Shown here: positions 17,693 through 26,410 of the stretch, piece by piece
How positions within the stretch are numbered: the first letter of the stretch is position 1
Layout of the letters: the number at the start of each line of letters is the position of its first letter
Assembly (NCBI RefSeq): GCF_021290965.1
Contig: NZ_JAJOYT010000001.1
Span: 496,001 to 560,000 of the forward strand
Length of the DNA stretch: 64,000 nt
Reading direction: 5' to 3'
Source of the DNA: Rheinheimera faecalis
GTDB taxonomy: Bacteria; Pseudomonadota; Gammaproteobacteria; Enterobacterales; Alteromonadaceae
Program-made: the position numbers and the translations under genes
The notes under the pieces: model-generated
Database searches by the model: none
Told to the model about the DNA's origin: nothing
Seen by the model: the letters and a program-made list of their open reading frames with translations, nothing else

Positions 17693-18151
17693 TTAGTTAC
17701 TGGCAACATCACTTTTATCTTTTCTATGGTTTTCAAACATTTCTATAGCACTTTTTAAGAAGCCAAACATACCTAAAGCTAACACTATAATTCCGACAGA
17801 CATGTCTTTTAACACGCCCTTTTCGGAGCTGAAATATCCAATCAGTCCAAAGAGTAGAAAAAGCATAATCATCATGCACATAAGGATTATTGCAATTTTA
17901 CCCTTTTTCGGACTTTCCCATACATTGAGTGAGAGTTTGTTCTGTGTTTTCGTTGTATCTTGTAATGAAGAAAAACTTATTCCTAGCCCCATAAAAATTA
18001 AAGCCGAATTTAGATTATCGAAAAGCAAACCAGGGTTTTCTCTTAGTTTTTCCAGTCCGGACAGATAGGGAATAACGGAAAAATATAGGGCAATTAGCAT
18101 TAATGGATACTGCAAGTAACTGATGTACTGAAATGCCTGTTTAAAATTCAT
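17693..18151 (-). CDS. Hypothetical four-helix membrane protein
   Basis: The 152-residue protein is not recognised. It has four likely membrane segments: YLQYPLMLIALYFSVIPYL, the stretch with LNSALIFMGLGISF, AIILMCMMIMLFLLFGLIGY and MSVGIIVLALGMFGFL. It ends in a charged tail (ENHRKDKSD). I start at the ATG at 18151, which has GAGTG 6 nt upstream, rather than the GTG nine bases earlier. By eye it is A/T-richer than the neighbouring core genes, consistent with an acquired segment. Confidence 0.6.
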   Translation of the reverse strand: MNFKQAFQYISYLQYPLMLIALYFSVIPYLSGLEKLRENPGLLFDNLNSALIFMGLGISFSSLQDTTKTQNKLSLNVWESPKKGKIAIILMCMMIMLFLLFGLIGYFSSEKGVLKDMSVGIIVLALGMFGFLKSAIEMFENHRKDKSDVASN

Positions 18152-18283
18152 TAGTTTCACTCTGTTAGTTTATTAACAACATAAAGATGTAGAGGACTGG
18201 GGCTGTATTGCCTTATGCCCCATCAAACTAGAACCCAAAAAATATATCATTACAGTGCCAAACCCGACACTGAAGGTTACACG

Positions 18284-19864
18284 TCAACCAGACGTAGCCT
18301 GTTGTTGTTGAAATGAAATAACCATAAATTCTGCTGGCCGAACCACTGCCACCATGACCGTTATCCGTAGATAACCATTAAGCACATCATCTGCTGTCAT
18401 AGTAGTGCCTAAGCCGACACTAACGTTGAACGCATCAGATGGAGAGGCACCTTGCAAGCCCCCCTCTTTCCAGACATCCGTCAGAAAACTGCTGATCATG
18501 CTCTTCAGTGCTGCCCAGGTGTTCGCATCATTAGGCGAAAATACATAAGCTTGCGCGGCCAATTTGATCGATTGCTCCAGAAAAGTCATAGTTCTGCGCA
18601 CGGCAATATAACGCCAATCCTGACTATTACCATCCAGTGTTCTGGCTCCCCATATCAATATTCCCTGGCCGTTAAAGAAACGGATGGCATTGATGGATTT
18701 TCCTGAAACTGCGTCGACGTTCAGATTTGCCTGATCACTATCAGTCAAACGTATAGGTAACGAGACGGCACCGACAATAGATGTGTTCGCAGGAGAATTC
18801 CAGACTCCATCCTGCTGGTCATTCACCGTATAAACACCGGCCATAGCACCACTTGGCGGCAGTATATTTGCCGAACTTAATACATGATTGATGATCTGGC
18901 CATAAACCGGGCTTGCGACCAAAAGAGCCGCCTGAAGCTGACTATTTGATAAAGGGCCGGCAGGAGGTGTTTGGATCGTGGCAAGAATTTGCGCCGCGGT
19001 AGGATTTGGCGCCGATGCTGGATTAACAAAGGGCACAAGCTGTTTGGTATCACCACCAAACAAGTTAGTGAAATCGATGTCAGTTGGCTGCATCATCGTA
19101 GTGCCAATAAAGGGGTAATAACTGATGCCGTAGTTAAGCCCCACACTGCCAGTACTGTTACGGAAATTCTGGATGTCATTGGTGTATAAAACAGGGTCTG
19201 GATTGGCACCACCAATTACATCGAAAAGACATACAGCTGTTTGCATAGTTTCTGCTTGCAACAACATACTTTGCATCAAGCTTGCATTGTCGTTTAACGA
19301 CAGCAGCGTCGCTTCCGGGCATATATAGATAGTAGGTTCAGGCTCTTTTGTTAACAAAGCCAAACCGCGCTGCAAATCAGCTAATAACACATTCGGATTT
19401 GTCAGATTTACTGTCGGGTCTGTTAGTGGTTTTCCGCTGGCTGGGCCATAGGATCCCACTGCGACTATATAGGCATCTCCCCCGCCATTTTGATAAAACA
19501 AACGAATGCTGTTGTACAAATAGTAAATCGTATTGGGATCTGGCAATACCGAATAACACTGCCCGTTTAGCACCAAATAGTCACCTGTTGTAGGTGCGCC
19601 ATTTTGCGCAACCAGATAATACTGAGGGCTATATTGCCTGGCAGGATCAGCTGGTGCTGGCGGGTCAGGCAGCATAAAAATCGACTGAAACTCGGCGAAA
19701 GAAGTGATCTTTACGGCTTTGTTGTAATAAGACTGCCCCTGATATTCTGCCTGTGGCGTATAACCAATAAATGCCGGCACAGCAGTTGCCACTGGAACTA
19801 CAGAATTAGGAAATCCATTGATTTCATTGATATAAACGCCTGGGGTTGCCAAGGTAGCGGGCAT
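18284..19864 (-). CDS. Orphan contractile tail sheath protein (phage/eCIS type)
   Basis: The 526-residue protein matches sheath proteins of contractile injection systems and tailed phages at both ends. The N-terminus is TPGVYINEINGFPNSV followed by AVPAFIGYTP. The C-terminal core contains ILIWGARTL, WRYIAVRRTMTFLEQSI and VFSPNDANTW. It ends TVMVAVVRPAEFMVISF, the typical strand that links sheath subunits. A ribosome site AAAGGA precedes the ATG. No tube, baseplate, spike, AAA ATPase or terminase gene occurs nearby, so it stands alone. It may be a remnant, a component supplied in trans, or a repurposed protein. The frame is intact, with no internal stop. Confidence 0.85.
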   Translation of the reverse strand: MPATLATPGVYINEINGFPNSVVPVATAVPAFIGYTPQAEYQGQSYYNKAVKITSFAEFQSIFMLPDPPAPADPARQYSPQYYLVAQNGAPTTGDYLVLNGQCYSVLPDPNTIYYLYNSIRLFYQNGGGDAYIVAVGSYGPASGKPLTDPTVNLTNPNVLLADLQRGLALLTKEPEPTIYICPEATLLSLNDNASLMQSMLLQAETMQTAVCLFDVIGGANPDPVLYTNDIQNFRNSTGSVGLNYGISYYPFIGTTMMQPTDIDFTNLFGGDTKQLVPFVNPASAPNPTAAQILATIQTPPAGPLSNSQLQAALLVASPVYGQIINHVLSSANILPPSGAMAGVYTVNDQQDGVWNSPANTSIVGAVSLPIRLTDSDQANLNVDAVSGKSINAIRFFNGQGILIWGARTLDGNSQDWRYIAVRRTMTFLEQSIKLAAQAYVFSPNDANTWAALKSMISSFLTDVWKEGGLQGASPSDAFNVSVGLGTTMTADDVLNGYLRITVMVAVVRPAEFMVISFQQQQATSG

Positions 19865-19949
19865 TTTTTTCGTCCTTTTTATCTGCTGGCTATTATTTTT
19901 TGAGCATTATCTTCTGACTATGATCTTCTGGTCATGTAGCGCCAATCTA

Positions 19950-20339
19950 TTACAAAGTGCCTTTTGTATACTTGCCTTGCATAAGCCCACAGCTGGATTC
20001 GATCCCTGCGGCTTCATCAGCCGATCGTTTATAGTAAAAAAATACAGTTTTTGCGGTGTTTGAATTATCACATTTCGCCTGAAACGGCACAGGACAGCTG
20101 GATAAATAAGTAATCTTGGCCGCTGGCCCACCCATAGAAACAACAGCTTGCGACAAGCCCTCACATTGAGCTTTAAAATCACCAGTCGCCATACCTTCAT
20201 TTTGTATGCAGTCTTTAATATCCAGCTTTACACCCATAAAATCCGCATTGGTTTCAAGCAAGCAGGCTTCATTAGCTAAGGCGTAATTGCCCGATAGTAA
20301 GAGCATAAACATTGAGCTGATTAATAGACTTTTTGGCAT
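19950..20339 (-). CDS. Hypothetical small secreted cysteine-containing protein
   Basis: The 129-residue product has a clear signal peptide (LLISSMFMLLLSGNYALA, cleavage before NEAC). The mature part has six Cys residues (ACLLE, KDCIQ, QCEGL, SSCPV, AKCDN, SSCGL), consistent with three disulfides in the periplasm or outside. I chose the ATG at 20339 because GAGG lies 6 nt upstream. The family is not recognised. It sits 85 nt upstream of the orphan sheath gene on the same strand, so co-transcription is possible, but a functional link is only a guess. Confidence 0.6.
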   Translation of the reverse strand: MPKSLLISSMFMLLLSGNYALANEACLLETNADFMGVKLDIKDCIQNEGMATGDFKAQCEGLSQAVVSMGGPAAKITYLSSCPVPFQAKCDNSNTAKTVFFYYKRSADEAAGIESSCGLMQGKYTKGTL

Positions 20340-20545
20340 AGTAAACCTCATCAATAGGAGTGTTGATTAGTGTTCTTTACAGATACCGCTTGGCATAAGA
20401 GTGCGAACTGACTTTGAGTACCTTTAGTGCCAGTCCTTGAACCCGAGCCTAAAATACCAAGCTGATTCGGCTTCTATGAGTTTGAGGAAAAAAACCAGAA
20501 AATTTAACGAAAAACAGCTCACTAAAAGGTAAACAACTTAAGTAA

Positions 20546-20575
20546 CGGGCACAGGGCAAGACTTGACCCCGTTGG
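20546..20575 (+). repeat. REP-like palindrome, copy A
   Basis: The core GGGCAAGACTTGACCCC can fold into a hairpin with a bulged A. It is almost identical to copy C at 21300-21328, including the flanks GGGCAC and GTTGG. Such sequences are often associated with REP/RAYT-type elements. Confidence 0.7.
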
Positions 20576-20590
20576 TGTGCTCAAACTCAG

Positions 20591-20618
20591 GGGCGCGGTG
20601 CAAGACTTGCCCCCGCGG
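20591..20618 (+). repeat. REP-like palindrome, copy B
   Basis: GGGCGCGGTGCAAGACTTGC followed by CCCCGCGG is a variant of copy A, 15 nt after it, in the same orientation. Confidence 0.65.
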
Positions 20619-20661
20619 TTCTAATACTATGCGTTACTGCTAGCGGCCTTGCCTGCATTTG

Positions 20662-21102
20662 TCAAACTGCCCCCCAAATAACCTGTATGACCGCGTACAT
20701 ATCATCGTACAACAGAAAAAGAGTAAACAGTGCCAAGCCGACTGGAATTACAACATAGACAAGCATTGGAATTAGAAAAGACAAAATTAGCAGAAACAAC
20801 AAAACCTTGGACTTGCCTATTTTCTTAACTTTGGACGTAACATGAGCCTCTGTTTCGTCATTATGAGCAAGTATCAACTCCATCCGGGCTACAACAAAAG
20901 TAAGAAGTGCATATGCCAAAGCAAGGCCAATAAAACCAGGTACCAGCGCAGCCTCCTTACCTTGCAAATTCAGCCCAAAAATTGAGATTTGGCTGAGATC
21001 AATTTCTAGTATTTTCGACACGAGACCAAGGGTGCTCAGCACCAGAATCCAGCGGTTTATTTCCCACTGCTTATTACCAAATACGTAATCTGCCGATGCC
21101 AT
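20662..21102 (-). CDS. Hypothetical membrane protein flanked by REP-like repeats
   Basis: The 146-residue protein is not recognised. It has membrane segments near WILVLSTLGLVSKIL, LVPGFIGLALAYALLTFVVA and a long C-terminal pair (VLLFLLILSFLIPMLVYVVI and GLALFTLFLLY). A charged cytoplasmic loop (HNDETEAHVTSKVKKIGKSK) lies between. I start at 21102, where AGGGA lies 5 nt upstream. A longer frame to 21132 exists. The gene lies between copies A/B and the inverted partial copy D, and inside the larger interval bounded by near-identical direct copies A and C. It may therefore have arrived with those repeats. Confidence 0.55.
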   Translation of the reverse strand: MASADYVFGNKQWEINRWILVLSTLGLVSKILEIDLSQISIFGLNLQGKEAALVPGFIGLALAYALLTFVVARMELILAHNDETEAHVTSKVKKIGKSKVLLFLLILSFLIPMLVYVVIPVGLALFTLFLLYDDMYAVIQVIWGAV

Positions 21103-21128
21103 ATAAATCCCTAACTGTGTCCTTAGAG

Positions 21129-21149
21129 CCAAGTCTTGCCATGTGCCCC
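21129..21149 (-). repeat. REP-like palindrome, partial inverted copy D
   Basis: On the minus strand GGGGCACATGGCAAGACTTG matches the left half of the repeat family in inverted orientation, just upstream of the membrane protein gene. Confidence 0.5.
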
Positions 21150-21237
21150 AATTAATATTTAACTTTCACATTCTGAAGCTTGATCATCATCATTCTTTAA
21201 ACCATCTTCAGCAGAAGTGAACCATAGTAGCGCTGTT

Positions 21238-21480
21238 TTATAATTTTATGGCAGCACAAAATTTGCTTCTACTCAGACATACTTTTTGCAAAATTACAAG
21301 GGCACGGGGCAAGACTTGACCCCGTTGGCTCGGAACTAAACAACTAGTGTCGTCCTCACCTAAGTGATTTGAAATAATTCCCTTAATCCAAATCTCTATT
21401 GGAGTACCGTCAATTGTTAAGACTGGATGTGGTAGCTTTGTGCATGCTGACTGATGCATTTTAGCCGATATTGAATTCAT
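21238..21480 (-). pseudogene. Second integron-cassette ORF, 3' end replaced by a REP-like repeat
   Basis: The frame of 80 codons starts 25 nt after the R' boundary of the attC site, as cassette genes do. Its first part (PHPVLTIDGTPIEIWI, then SCLVPS) looks like a family of small cassette-borne proteins of unknown function; that recognition is from memory. Directly after LVPS the frame runs into repeat copy C (21300-21328) and continues as unrelated residues (QRGQVLPRALV...). The natural C-terminus seems to be lost, and no attC follows. I treat it as a broken gene. If the frame is expressed, it makes a chimeric product. Confidence 0.45.
21300..21328 (+). repeat. REP-like palindrome, copy C
   Basis: GGGCACGGGGCAAGACTTGA followed by CCCCGTTGG is near-identical to copy A, in the same orientation, 754 nt apart. 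It interrupts the cassette ORF. Confidence 0.7.
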
Positions 21481-21504
21481 AAATTAATCTCGACTCATCG
21501 TATT

Positions 21505-21588
21505 GCCTAACGCCCGCAGCACGCGCGGCTTTGTAGTGAAGGCGGAGCCGCAACGGAAAAGCCGTCGCCGTGCTTGCGTTTGTTAGCT
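21505..21588 (-). other. Integron attC recombination site (84 bp)
   Basis: On the minus strand the order is R'' AGCTAAC (21582-21588), L'' CGCAAGCACG, a variable stem with GGCTTT...AAAGCC, L' CGTGCTGCG, and R' GTTAGGC (21505-21511), which matches GTTRRRY. L'' and L' pair except for one extra A in L'', the extrahelical base that fixes strand choice by the integrase. R'' is the exact complement of GTTAGCT at the far 5' end of the cassette (21946-21952) rather than of its own R'. That is the signature of a cassette integrated by site-specific recombination. Confidence 0.85.
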
Positions 21589-21951
21589 GCTTTCAATTGC
21601 CTACCACCAATTTATCGAAATCATGTAAAAGACTTACCAGATTAAGAGCCTCTTCTACACAGCTATGATAATCATATTCACGCATTGCCATTAAACCAAC
21701 TTGGCTACTGCCAGGATATTCGCCTGTCTGCGCCGCCTTGCGAGCATTCGGTATGAAAACACACTGAAGCCATAGCTCGAAAGACGGTGCCTCAAAGTAG
21801 TTTCCAACCTTTACATCTGGAGGTTTTTCTTTCCAGAATCCAATTCTCTTCATCTCGGCTTCAATCTCGTCGAGAGCTGATAAGACGTTCTTATCCTTTT
21901 CAGACTGCTTTCTAAAAAAATCTGTGATGCTCATGACTTGCCTACAGCTAA
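21511..21951 (-). mobile_element. Integron gene cassette (YqcC-like gene plus attC)
   Basis: The two G^TT crossover points (GTTAGCT at 21952-21946 and GTTAGGC at 21511-21505, minus strand) enclose 441 bp. Inside is one ORF in the canonical orientation, ending just before the attC. No integrase gene is in the window, so this is a cassette without a local integron platform, or the edge of one. Confidence 0.8.
21593..21934 (-). CDS. YqcC-like (DUF446) protein carried on an integron cassette
   Basis: The 113-residue protein resembles the YqcC family: an N-terminal helix with ALDEIEAEMKRIGFW, then SFELWLQCVFIPNARKA, corresponding to the conserved EWLQWVxIPR region. A C-terminal helical segment follows (VEEALNLVSLLHDFDKL). 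YqcC of E. coli is a small helical protein of unknown role. The ATG lies 17 nt inside the cassette start and the stop lies 4 nt before the attC, a tight cassette arrangement. Expression would depend on an upstream promoter or on one within the short leader. None was seen. Confidence 0.75.
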   Translation of the reverse strand: MSITDFFRKQSEKDKNVLSALDEIEAEMKRIGFWKEKPPDVKVGNYFEAPSFELWLQCVFIPNARKAAQTGEYPGSSQVGLMAMREYDYHSCVEEALNLVSLLHDFDKLVVGN

Positions 21952-22182
21952 CAATTTAATAGAAGGCAATCTGCCCGCAAGTCGAACATTTTTCTGCCTT
22001 CTTTGATCATTTTTACTCATACCAAGCTAACGCTGATGTACCTCTATTTCAACAAGTTTTTCTGAAATCACTAAAAATATGGCCGACAAAATCTATACAG
22101 CCTGTACGTTAGTTGTTCATATTTTTACTCAAGACACACTGCTGTATTTTTTAACAGTAGTAAGACTGTAATCTCAAACCAT
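21952..22182. other. Gene-free region between the cassette and the eda terminator
   Basis: No ORF of note. An AGCTAAC at 22025-22031 and a GTTAGTT at 22107-22113 recall attC core sites, but their flanks do not pair. This could be a decayed site or chance. Confidence 0.4.
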
Positions 22183-22208
22183 AAAAAAACCCGACCAAAG
22201 TCGGGTTT
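22183..22208 (-). terminator. Terminator of the zwf-pgl-edd-glk-eda operon
   Basis: AAACCCGAC pairs with GTCGGGTTT around a 4-nt loop, and a run of seven T follows on the minus strand, 30 nt after the eda stop. Confidence 0.9.
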
Positions 22209-22238
22209 CTCATATCAATCTAAACAACACAAAATCTA

Positions 22239-22895
22239 TTACTTCTGCACAGTCTTCGCTTCTTCAACAGCTGCTAAACACAGCTCGGTGATTTTATGCC
22301 ATTCTTTGTTTTTAATGGCTTCATCCGGCACTATCCAGCTGCCGCCTACGCAACGTACGTTAGGTAACGCCAGGTATTCTTTAAAGTTTTTCTCGTTAAT
22401 GCCGCCTGTTGGGCAAAAACGTATATCCGAGAATGGGCCGTGAATAGATTTTAAGGTTTTTACGCCACCCGCTGCTTCTGCCGGGAAAAACTTAAAGTGG
22501 GTGTAACCTACTGCCGTGCCTTCCATCAGTTCGGAAATACTGGCGATGCCAGGGATCAGCGGAATAGCGCTGTCTTTGCCTGCTTGCAGCAGTTCACGGG
22601 TAGAACCCGGGCTAATCGCAAAACGTGCGCCAGCCGCTATAACTTCTTCCAGCTGTTTGGCTGTAGTGACAGTACCAGCACCTACTATGGCGTCAGGCAC
22701 TTCAGTGGCCAATAAACGAATGGCATCCAGAGCAACCGGAGTACGTAAAGTCACTTCCAGTACTTTAATGCCGCCAGCCACTAAGGCTTTCGCCATAGGA
22801 ACAGCGTCAGCTAAATCTTTGATCACAATGACGGGCACCACAGGGCCTTGTGCGAACAAAACGTCAGGTTGTAGTTGCCAATTTTCAAATGCCAT
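22239..22895 (-). CDS. eda: KDPG/KHG aldolase (Entner-Doudoroff)
   Basis: The 218-residue class I aldolase splits 2-keto-3-deoxy-6-phosphogluconate into pyruvate and glyceraldehyde 3-phosphate. The Schiff-base lysine lies in [14 protein letters not shown], and the catalytic Glu in [13 protein letters not shown]. Phosphate-binding parts include [10 protein letters not shown] and FCPTGGIN. It is the last gene of a five-gene minus-strand operon, 4 nt after glk, with its own terminator. The C-terminal extension ([18 protein letters not shown]) is usual. Confidence 0.97.
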   Translation of the reverse strand: MAFENWQLQPDVLFAQGPVVPVIVIKDLADAVPMAKALVAGGIKVLEVTLRTPVALDAIRLLATEVPDAIVGAGTVTTAKQLEEVIAAGARFAISPGSTRELLQAGKDSAIPLIPGIASISELMEGTAVGYTHFKFFPAEAAGGVKTLKSIHGPFSDIRFCPTGGINEKNFKEYLALPNVRCVGGSWIVPDEAIKNKEWHKITELCLAAVEEAKTVQK

Positions 22896-22899
22896 AGTG

Positions 22900-23868
22900 T
22901 TAACTCGCCATATGTTGTTTTAAGTAGACTGCACAGCCAGTTAAACCTGGTTGCTCTGCAGTGACGACAAAAGTTGCAATACGGCGGTTGAAGTCTTTAA
23001 ACCGGCCTTTTGCTTCAAATCGGGTTCTGAATTCGCTTTGATTAATCAGCGACAGTAATTTTGGCGTAATACCACCAGCGACAAAAACGCCGCCAAAAGT
23101 GCTTAACGTCAGGGCTAAATCCCCTGCCAAACCGCCTAAACTGGCAAAAAACTGCTCAATAACGGCTTTGCATAACGCGCAGCTGCCATCTAAAGCTTTA
23201 CCGGCAATCTGAGCTGCGTTGATTGGCTCAACCACTTTGTTGTTAAACGCAGCAATCGCCAGATACAGATCTTCTAAGCCCGGGCCTGATAACAAACGCT
23301 CAGGGCTGACATGACCGTATTTATTCGCAAGGAATCTGTGAATAAACCATTCCTGTTCGGTTTGAGCGGTAAAGTCGACATGACCGCCCTCGCCTGGTAA
23401 TGGCAGATAACCTAAAGCGGTTGGAATTAAATGCGCTACACCTAAACCAGTACCAGCGCCTAACACCGCCATAGGTTTAAATTGATCGGCATGGCCTTCA
23501 CCAATTTGTACCAGCTCGGTTTGTTTTAGCGCAGGTAAGCTCATGGCGACTGCGGTAAAGTCGTTCAGCACGATAAACTCGACCAAATCCAAGTCGGCTT
23601 TCATGGTGCTTACAGAAAACTCCCAACGGAAGTTGGTCATTTTGACAAAGTCACCTGTGACAGGACAGGCAATGGCTAAAGCCACGTGACGAATGTCAGT
23701 TAAACCCTGCTCCGTGCGGTAAAACTGCAAAGCGTCGGCCAAAGTATCAAAGTCAGCGCACGGGTACACAGCCACTTTATCTAAATGCAGGCTGTCTAGA
23801 TCAACACGACTAAAACGTGCGTTAGTGCCACCGATATCGGCAACAATAGCAAACTGGATATCAGCCAT
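22900..23868 (-). CDS. glk: Glucokinase
   Basis: The 322-residue ROK/Glk-type enzyme phosphorylates glucose with ATP, feeding glucose 6-phosphate to Zwf. Signatures are the N-terminal ATP loop [16 protein letters not shown], the glucose-binding stretch [15 protein letters not shown] with its catalytic Asp, [12 protein letters not shown], and the ATP-binding [11 protein letters not shown] start at the ATG at 23868, preceded by GAGGAT, rather than at a longer frame. The first codons overlap the end of edd by 8 nt, so translation is coupled. Confidence 0.96.
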   Translation of the reverse strand: MADIQFAIVADIGGTNARFSRVDLDSLHLDKVAVYPCADFDTLADALQFYRTEQGLTDIRHVALAIACPVTGDFVKMTNFRWEFSVSTMKADLDLVEFIVLNDFTAVAMSLPALKQTELVQIGEGHADQFKPMAVLGAGTGLGVAHLIPTALGYLPLPGEGGHVDFTAQTEQEWFIHRFLANKYGHVSPERLLSGPGLEDLYLAIAAFNNKVVEPINAAQIAGKALDGSCALCKAVIEQFFASLGGLAGDLALTLSTFGGVFVAGGITPKLLSLINQSEFRTRFEAKGRFKDFNRRIATFVVTAEQPGLTGCAVYLKQHMAS

Positions 23869-25693
23869 GGTATTGATCCTCAGTGTTGAACAGACTGCAG
23901 GCACCTTGTTCTGCACCAGTGATCACCATGCGCATACCACCAAACATTTCACGGCCCATACCCCAGTGACTGTCGCTCATATCACGGGTTGCAGCTTCAC
24001 GTTTCGCCAGTTCTTCATCAGAAACCAGGACTTTTAATACACCGTTGATACCATCCACCAGCATCATATCGCCGGTCTGGATCTTGGCGATCACACCACC
24101 GTCAACCGCTTCCGGGGTGACGTGGATAGCGGCAGGCACCTTACCTGAAGCACCAGACATACGACCGTCTGTCACTAAAGCCACATGGTAACCACGGTCT
24201 TGTAATACACCAAGTGGAGGCGTCAGTTTATGCAGCTCTGGCATACCACAGGCACGAGGGCCCTGGAAACGCACCACCACTACACAATCTTTATTTAAAT
24301 CACCGGCTTTAAAAGCGGCATCTAATTCGTGTTGGCTGGAGAATACAACAGCTGGCGCTTGTACTACTTCAGTACCTTCACGCAAAGCTGAGGTTTTAAT
24401 CACACCACGGCCAACGTTGCCGGATAACACCTGCAAACCACCGTGATCTTTAAATGGTTTAGCGGCATCAGCCAGTACTGTTAAATCAGACGATTCTGTC
24501 GGACCATCGACCCATACTAATTTGCCATCCTGCAATACAGGAGTCTGGGTATAACGGCGTAAACCAGGGCCAGCTACTGTGTTGACGTCTTCATGCAGCA
24601 AGCCGTTGTCTAATAAAGTACGGATTAAATACGCCATACCACCAGCTTGCTGGAAGTGGTTGATATCGGCCTGACCGTTAGGGTAAATCTTGGTCACTAA
24701 AGGCGTTGCATGCGACAGCTCTGCAAAGTCATCCCAGTTCACAATGAAACCGGCAGAACGAGCCACAGCTATTAAGTGCATGGTGTGGTTGGTAGAACCA
24801 CCAGTCGCCAGTAAGCCAACAATACCGTTCACTACAGCTTTTACATCAACAATGTGAGCAATTGGTAAGTAGTCAGTGCCTAAGTCAGTTAAACGAGTCA
24901 CCTGACGGGCTGCCGCTTTGGTTAATTCTTCACGTAAAGGCGTGCCTGGATTGACAAAAGAAGAACCTGGCAAATGCAAGCCCATTACTTCAACCACTAA
25001 CTGGTTCGAGTTTGCTGTGCCGTAGAAAGTACAAGTACCAGCGCTGTGGTACGACGCAGATTCAGAATCTAATAATTCGTCATGGCCTACTTTGCCTTCA
25101 GCATACAGCTGACGGACACGGGCTTTTTCTTTGTTTGGAATACCTGATGGCATTGGGCCTGCTGGTACAAACACAAAAGGCAGGTGACCAAAACTTAAAG
25201 CCGCCATTAATAAACCCGGTACTATCTTGTCACAGATACCCAGCATCATGCCGCCGTCGAACATATTGTGCGACAGGCCAACAGCAGCAGACATAGCAAT
25301 AATGTCACGGCTTAATAAACTCAGTTCCATGCCCGGCTGACCTTGAGTCACACCATCACACATGGCAGGCACACCACCAGCAAACTGAGCCACACTGCCC
25401 ACTTCAGCTACAGCGGCTTTAATAATTGCCGGATAAGCTTCATAAGGCTGATGCGCAGAAAGCATATCGTTGTATGAGGAAATAATGCCGATATTCGCCT
25501 TGGTTAAGCTGCGTAAATCAGTTTTTTCCTGAGTAGAACAAGCTGCAAAACCATGAGCCAGATTGCCACAGGCCAAAGCTCCGCGGTGCGGCCCCTTGGC
25601 ACGGGCCTGTTCCATCCGCTGCAGATAAAGCGCACGGCTTTTTTCACTGCGTGCCGCTATTCTGTCTGTGACCTGTTGTATAACCGGATTCAT
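23861..25693 (-). CDS. edd: 6-phosphogluconate dehydratase
   Basis: The 610-residue IlvD/Edd-family Fe-S dehydratase converts 6-phosphogluconate to KDPG. Recognisable parts are [20 protein letters not shown], the cluster Cys in [10 protein letters not shown], the [18 protein letters not shown] segment and [16 protein letters not shown] near the end. The length matches E. coli Edd (603). It lies 19 nt after pgl and its last codons overlap glk. The gene is intact. Confidence 0.97.
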   Translation of the reverse strand: MNPVIQQVTDRIAARSEKSRALYLQRMEQARAKGPHRGALACGNLAHGFAACSTQEKTDLRSLTKANIGIISSYNDMLSAHQPYEAYPAIIKAAVAEVGSVAQFAGGVPAMCDGVTQGQPGMELSLLSRDIIAMSAAVGLSHNMFDGGMMLGICDKIVPGLLMAALSFGHLPFVFVPAGPMPSGIPNKEKARVRQLYAEGKVGHDELLDSESASYHSAGTCTFYGTANSNQLVVEVMGLHLPGSSFVNPGTPLREELTKAAARQVTRLTDLGTDYLPIAHIVDVKAVVNGIVGLLATGGSTNHTMHLIAVARSAGFIVNWDDFAELSHATPLVTKIYPNGQADINHFQQAGGMAYLIRTLLDNGLLHEDVNTVAGPGLRRYTQTPVLQDGKLVWVDGPTESSDLTVLADAAKPFKDHGGLQVLSGNVGRGVIKTSALREGTEVVQAPAVVFSSQHELDAAFKAGDLNKDCVVVVRFQGPRACGMPELHKLTPPLGVLQDRGYHVALVTDGRMSGASGKVPAAIHVTPEAVDGGVIAKIQTGDMMLVDGINGVLKVLVSDEELAKREAATRDMSDSHWGMGREMFGGMRMVITGAEQGACSLFNTEDQYHG

Positions 25694-25712
25694 GTTAACC
25701 TCGTCTTGTCGA

Positions 25713-26408
25713 TTAGTTAGCTGTGAACATTACATGCACAGGGACCTGCTGCTGTTGCAAAAAAGCCCGTACAGGCATTTGCAAAGGGTCCTGACCTGCC
25801 ATGGCCTGTTCCAGAACGGTTAGCTTCTTGGGGCCAACCAGATGTAAATAAATCACAGCGCTATTGAGTAAGCGTGTTTTGCTTAAACTCAAACGCTGGT
25901 AAGGCGCAGTAGCTGGTGTCACAGCCAACGCAACTGGTGCATCGGTAGCTAAACCTGCCTGAATTTCTTTACTGCACGGAAATAAAGACGCCGTATGACC
26001 ATCTTCACCCATGCCTAAAATCAGCACATCAAATAGGGGCAGTTCAGCCACACGAGCCGCTACTGTAGCCGCGCCTTTATAGGCGTCGTCCGGTGATGCG
26101 CTGTCAAACAAGCTGATAAACCGTGCTTTTGCTGCTTTGCCTTGCAACAAGTTGGCTTTCACCAAACCTTCATTGCTGTCGGCATGAGTTTCAGGCAACC
26201 AGCGGTCGTCAGCCAAAGTGATAGTCACGCGTGACCAATCCAAATCAGTTTCCGACAGGGTTTTAAATAAAGGCAAAGGTGTTTTACCACCAGACACCAC
26301 TAAAGTAGCCTCGCCCTTTTCTGCGATAGCAGCAGCCAAACGGCTGCTGATCTCACTGGCAAATTGCTGGTTTAATGCGGCACTTGAGTCAAAGGTATGA
26401 AGCTGCAT
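25713..26408 (-). CDS. pgl: 6-phosphogluconolactonase
   Basis: The 231-residue protein is of the DevB/Pgl type and hydrolyses 6-phosphogluconolactone from the Zwf reaction. Motifs are [13 protein letters not shown] near residue 40, [20 protein letters not shown], and [15 protein letters not shown], with the catalytic His. The start lies 2 nt after the zwf stop, so the two are tightly coupled. Confidence 0.96.
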   Translation of the reverse strand: MQLHTFDSSAALNQQFASEISSRLAAAIAEKGEATLVVSGGKTPLPLFKTLSETDLDWSRVTITLADDRWLPETHADSNEGLVKANLLQGKAAKARFISLFDSASPDDAYKGAATVAARVAELPLFDVLILGMGEDGHTASLFPCSKEIQAGLATDAPVALAVTPATAPYQRLSLSKTRLLNSAVIYLHLVGPKKLTVLEQAMAGQDPLQMPVRAFLQQQQVPVHVMFTAN

Positions 26409-26410
26409 TA

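Larger units (their letters stand above)
20355..20661. other. Gene-free spacer with two REP-like palindromes
   Basis: The stretch between two minus-strand orphan genes has no ORF of note. Its only structure is the pair of repeats at 20546-20575 and 20591-20618. Confidence 0.6.

Noticed and set aside
18284-20339. Prophage remnant
   Set aside because: Apart from the sheath gene no phage gene (integrase, capsid, terminase, lysis) and no att repeats were seen.
22025-22113. AGCTAAC and GTTAGTT spaced like attC core sites, next to the real cassette
   Set aside because: The inner segments (GCTGATGTAC and CCTGTAC) do not pair as L'' and L' should. It may be a decayed site, but the evidence is too thin.
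22516-22923. 135-codon plus-strand ORF over eda
   Set aside because: Ser/Ala/Thr-rich shadow of eda with no ribosome site.
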